Assembly: GCA_016213345.1 (NCBI GenBank)
Contig: JACRAO010000106.1
Span: 1 to 8,237, forward strand
Length of the DNA stretch: 8,237 nt
DNA from: Bdellovibrio sp.
GTDB taxonomy: Bacteria; Bdellovibrionota; UBA1018
Reading direction: 5' to 3'
In this document: one piece after another, positions 6,683 to 8,237 of the stretch
How positions within the stretch are numbered: the first letter of the stretch is position 1
Layout: every line of letters starts with the position of its first letter
The notes under the pieces: generated by a model
The model's input: the letters and a program-made list of their open reading frames with translations, nothing else
What the model was told of the DNA's origin: nothing
Databases searched by the model: none
Program-made: the position numbers and the translations under genes

Positions 6683-7876
6683 TCATTTTAGCAATAGGTT
6701 AGCAATAGGTTTGCAGTAAGGAGCAATTCTTTCGTCAAAATATTTTTCAATTTCTATAGGCGTTACTTCGTTTGCTACTTTGTTAACACACTTATGACAA
6801 GTTCCCATGGTTTTGCATGAACCGCAGGATTTGCCGACTTTATATTCTATACGATTTCCTACCAGACCAACCAGTTCTTTGTTATAAAACTCTGCCCAAT
6901 TGCCAAACTTTCTTTTGAATTCCATTTCTGCATCATAATGAATGCTGCAAATAGCAACACGAGTGGCAACGGTTTCTATCCTGTAAATTATGCTTCTCAA
7001 AAGGAGCACCAGTTGCCGTAATTTTTCGGTCATAGCGTTTTTTTGTGCAAGTGGAGTATTGATTTTCAGAGCAAGTTTGTTGTCGTTTTTTGTTTCTGAA
7101 AGAGCGAGAAAATCATCAATGTCTTTTTCTTTTAAAATGACTTTTTTGAAATCATCTTCACTTATTTTTTGATCTTTGGATAAATTCAAAATTTTTTCAG
7201 ATAACTCTTTGCTTTCATTAACCAGTTGTTCCATCTTTAATGCCATCGACTGGCATCCTTTGGCGTAGGCAATGGTTTTATTTGTTTTGGCTCTTTCTAA
7301 AACCTCATTCATTTTATTATCAATAAGAATAGGTAAAATGCCATCGTACCAGGCTTTTGCGTCTTTACCTGGACGAATAAAAATTTGACCACTTGATGCA
7401 ACATAAACGTCTGTACTTGGTCCACAGGGAGTGTTTTTATAATTTTCTTTGCTTTCGAATTTATATTTGTCATAGGCTTTTGAACAGCGACTACAAACTG
7501 TTTGTGAGTAAAATGTACTTTCTCCGCTGCTTAGATCAACCCGTCTTCCGCCATCTGGAAAGGTGATCTTGTTGTTCTCGGCGTCTATACCGTCGTTATA
7601 TAAAAATGGTATGTATTGTTTTGTAAAGTAGTGAGTTATTTCATCGGTAAATTTTTTAATAACTGCTGGTTCTCTTTTAGTCGTGGCTTGTAGATTTGCG
7701 CGATCACTCTCGTCGCACGCTCTTAAAAATCCAGGGCCACACGGAATTCGTACAGTGCGCAGTTCTTCGGATGCTAGTGATTGTGTAATGACACACGTGC
7801 CTGTGAGTATGGCTATAGAAAGATTAAATAAGCATTTTTTTAATGATATAATTCTTATTAACTTTCCCGCGACCAT
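6683..7876 (-). CDS. Secreted cysteine-rich protein, unknown function (397 aa)
   Basis: The frame is open further upstream to 8008, but the start at 7874-7876 is preferred for three reasons: GGAGG lies 5 bases before it, a good promoter lies between it and the longer start, and a signal peptide begins there. That signal has a basic start (MVAGKLIRIISLKK), a hydrophobic core and likely cleavage at SLA/SEE near residue 36. The mature part has 12 cysteines, an even number: C46, C54, C128, C131, C151, C208, C310, C351, C354, C360, C363 and C388. C128-x2-C131 and the C351-x2-C-x5-C-x2-C cluster could bind zinc or form disulfides; after export disulfides are more likely. Residues about 205-260 are charged and helical, possibly a coiled coil, and 285-305 form an amphipathic or hydrophobic helix. 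No known domain was recognised. It is the first gene of the leftward operon and lies back to back with another secreted-protein gene at 8002. Confidence 0.8.
   Translation of the reverse strand: MVAGKLIRIISLKKCLFNLSIAILTGTCVITQSLASEELRTVRIPCGPGFLRACDESDRANLQATTKREPAVIKKFTDEITHYFTKQYIPFLYNDGIDAENNKITFPDGGRRVDLSSGESTFYSQTVCSRCSKAYDKYKFESKENYKNTPCGPSTDVYVASSGQIFIRPGKDAKAWYDGILPILIDNKMNEVLERAKTNKTIAYAKGCQSMALKMEQLVNESKELSEKILNLSKDQKISEDDFKKVILKEKDIDDFLALSETKNDNKLALKINTPLAQKNAMTEKLRQLVLLLRSIIYRIETVATRVAICSIHYDAEMEFKRKFGNWAEFYNKELVGLVGNRIEYKVGKSCGSCKTMGTCHKCVNKVANEVTPIEIEKYFDERIAPYCKPIANLLLK
6688..6709. repeat. Perfect 11-base tandem duplication at the end of the cysteine-rich gene
   Basis: TTAGCAATAGG occurs twice in a row (6688-6698 and 6699-6709), inside the last codons of the cysteine-rich gene (PIANLLLK-stop). 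Because 11 is not a multiple of 3, the duplication sets the reading frame of the final residues and moves the stop codon. Confidence 0.85.
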
Positions 7877-7880
7877 TGTG

Positions 7881-7889
7881 TCCTCCCCT
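7881..7889 (-). promoter_or_regulatory. Shine-Dalgarno site of the cysteine-rich gene
   Basis: On the minus strand AGGGGAGGA stands before the ATG at 7876, with GGAGG 5 bases from it. It is the strongest ribosome binding site in the window, and it decides this start over the in-frame ATG 44 codons upstream. Confidence 0.85.
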
Positions 7890-7914
7890 ATCTGTCCCAG
7901 TGCGTTATACCTAT

Positions 7915-7943
7915 ATAATAAAAAATTCTTTCTAAGTTGACAA
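7915..7943 (-). promoter_or_regulatory. Sigma70-type promoter of the leftward operon
   Basis: On the minus strand, -35 TTGTCA (complement of 7938-7943) and -10 TATTAT (complement of 7915-7920) are separated by exactly 17 bases; each hexamer differs from consensus at one position. Transcription should start near 7908, giving a leader of about 32 bases that contains the strong ribosome binding site. The promoter overlaps the N-terminal extension of the longer open frame, which argues against that longer start. Confidence 0.7.
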
Positions 7944-7968
7944 TAATAATATACTATTAAGTTGTAAT
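7937..7968 (+). promoter_or_regulatory. Possible rightward promoter elements (weak)
   Basis: A perfect TTGACA at 7937-7942 faces the rightward gene and overlaps the -35 box of the leftward promoter by five bases. The best partner, TGTAAT at 7963-7968, is 20 bases away, which is longer than optimal. A TATACT at 7950-7955 is a better -10 hexamer but has only a poor -35. The true promoter is therefore uncertain. Confidence 0.25.
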
Positions 7969-7992
7969 TAGTTATTTTGTATAAAAAGGGGG

Positions 7993-8008
7993 GTGTCATT
8001 TGTGACAC
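7993..8008 (+). promoter_or_regulatory. Perfect inverted repeat over the GTG start of the rightward gene
   Basis: GTGTCA (7993-7998) and TGACAC (8003-8008) are perfect complements around a 4-base loop TTTG. The GTG start codon (8002-8004) has its G in the loop and its TG in the stem, and a G-run that could act as ribosome binding site abuts the left arm. It could be an RNA hairpin that limits initiation, or the DNA dyad (TGTCA-N4-TGACA) could be a repressor operator. Confidence 0.5.
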
Positions 8009-8237
8009 AGATTGCAGTTAAGCTAGTATTATTTTTGGTTTTATTAGGTTTTAGGGCCGCTCAGGCCGATTCATTGTCAGATTCTGAGCAGAAATATGCA
8101 GATGCTCAAAATCAGTATTTTGATACGCTTTTACATTCTCCCCCTAAAAACGACACAGAACGCAAGGCGTTACAAGAAAAAATTCTTAAACCTGCTCTTA
8201 TGGAGCTCAATCAAGTTTTACAAAAAGAAAATGAAAA
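8002..8237 (+). CDS. Secreted protein of unknown function, 5' part (runs off the window)
   Basis: From GTG at 8002 the frame is open to the window end, giving 78 complete codons. The translation begins VTQIAVKLVLFLVLLGFRAAQA, a Sec signal peptide with likely cleavage after AQA (residue 22). The mature part starts DSLSDSEQKYADAQNQYFDT and continues with charged, helix-forming sequence (TERKALQEKILKPALMELNQVLQKENE), without cysteine. The G-run at 7988-7993 lies 8 bases upstream and is the likely ribosome binding site. An in-frame GTG at 7993 is an alternative start but overlaps that G-run. The next in-frame ATG, at 8200, would discard the signal peptide. The gene is divergent from the leftward operon, which also opens with a secreted protein. 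No family was recognised from this fragment. Confidence 0.7.
   Translation, partial: MTQIAVKLVLFLVLLGFRAAQADSLSDSEQKYADAQNQYFDTLLHSPPKNDTERKALQEKILKPALMELNQVLQKENE

Noticed and set aside
6788..6826. Heme-binding c-type cytochrome motif in the CxxC cluster of the cysteine-rich protein
   Set aside because: The motifs are CGSCK and CHKCV; neither has the His required by CxxCH.
7877..8008. 44-codon N-terminal extension of the cysteine-rich protein starting at an ATG at 8008
   Set aside because: The extension covers the promoter and the strong ribosome binding site, overlaps the divergent gene start, and would put a non-signal segment before a clear signal peptide.

Overview
The window looks like chromosomal DNA from an AT-rich Gram-negative bacterium. 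Four of its six genes encode products with export signals (Sec-type signal peptides or a lipoprotein signal), and a Vibrio-type M28 aminopeptidase sits at the left edge. Free-standing E2-type acyltransferases, short Ppx/GppA proteins and many secreted proteins of unknown function would fit a Bdellovibrionota-like or other deltaproteobacterial lineage. That placement is an inference from gene content only; there is no rRNA or other marker gene here.

Left part (+ strand). Bases 1-456 are the 3' half of an M28 zinc aminopeptidase with an in-frame TAA at 73-75; the reading frame on both sides still aligns with the family, so it looks like a recent pseudogene or a base error. After a 142-base gap comes one very large secreted gene (599-4006, 1135 aa), which resembles the 'secreted protein with C-terminal beta-propeller' family. 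Its 3' end overlaps the convergent gene on the other strand by 16 bases.

Right part (- strand). Four genes read leftward from a well-formed sigma70-type promoter at 7915-7943: a secreted 12-cysteine protein (7876-6683), a Gly/Pro/Ser-rich probable lipoprotein (6661-5825), a stand-alone 2-oxoacid-dehydrogenase-type acyltransferase domain (5801-4962) and a short Ppx/GppA phosphatase (4890-3991). The gaps are 21, 23 and 71 bases, and no convincing internal promoter or terminator was seen, so they probably form one operon. The first two products are envelope proteins of unknown function. The last two are predicted enzymes and show no obvious functional link to them.

Right edge (+ strand). A divergent gene for a small secreted helical protein starts at a GTG at 8002 and runs off the window. 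Its start codon lies inside a perfect 6-bp inverted repeat. The 125-base divergent intergenic region holds the regulatory signals for both directions.

No tRNA, rRNA, CRISPR array, insertion sequence or riboswitch was recognised. The most distinctive part is the divergent pair at the right end (the 12-Cys protein plus lipoprotein on one side, the secreted helical protein on the other), which may be an uncharacterised envelope module.
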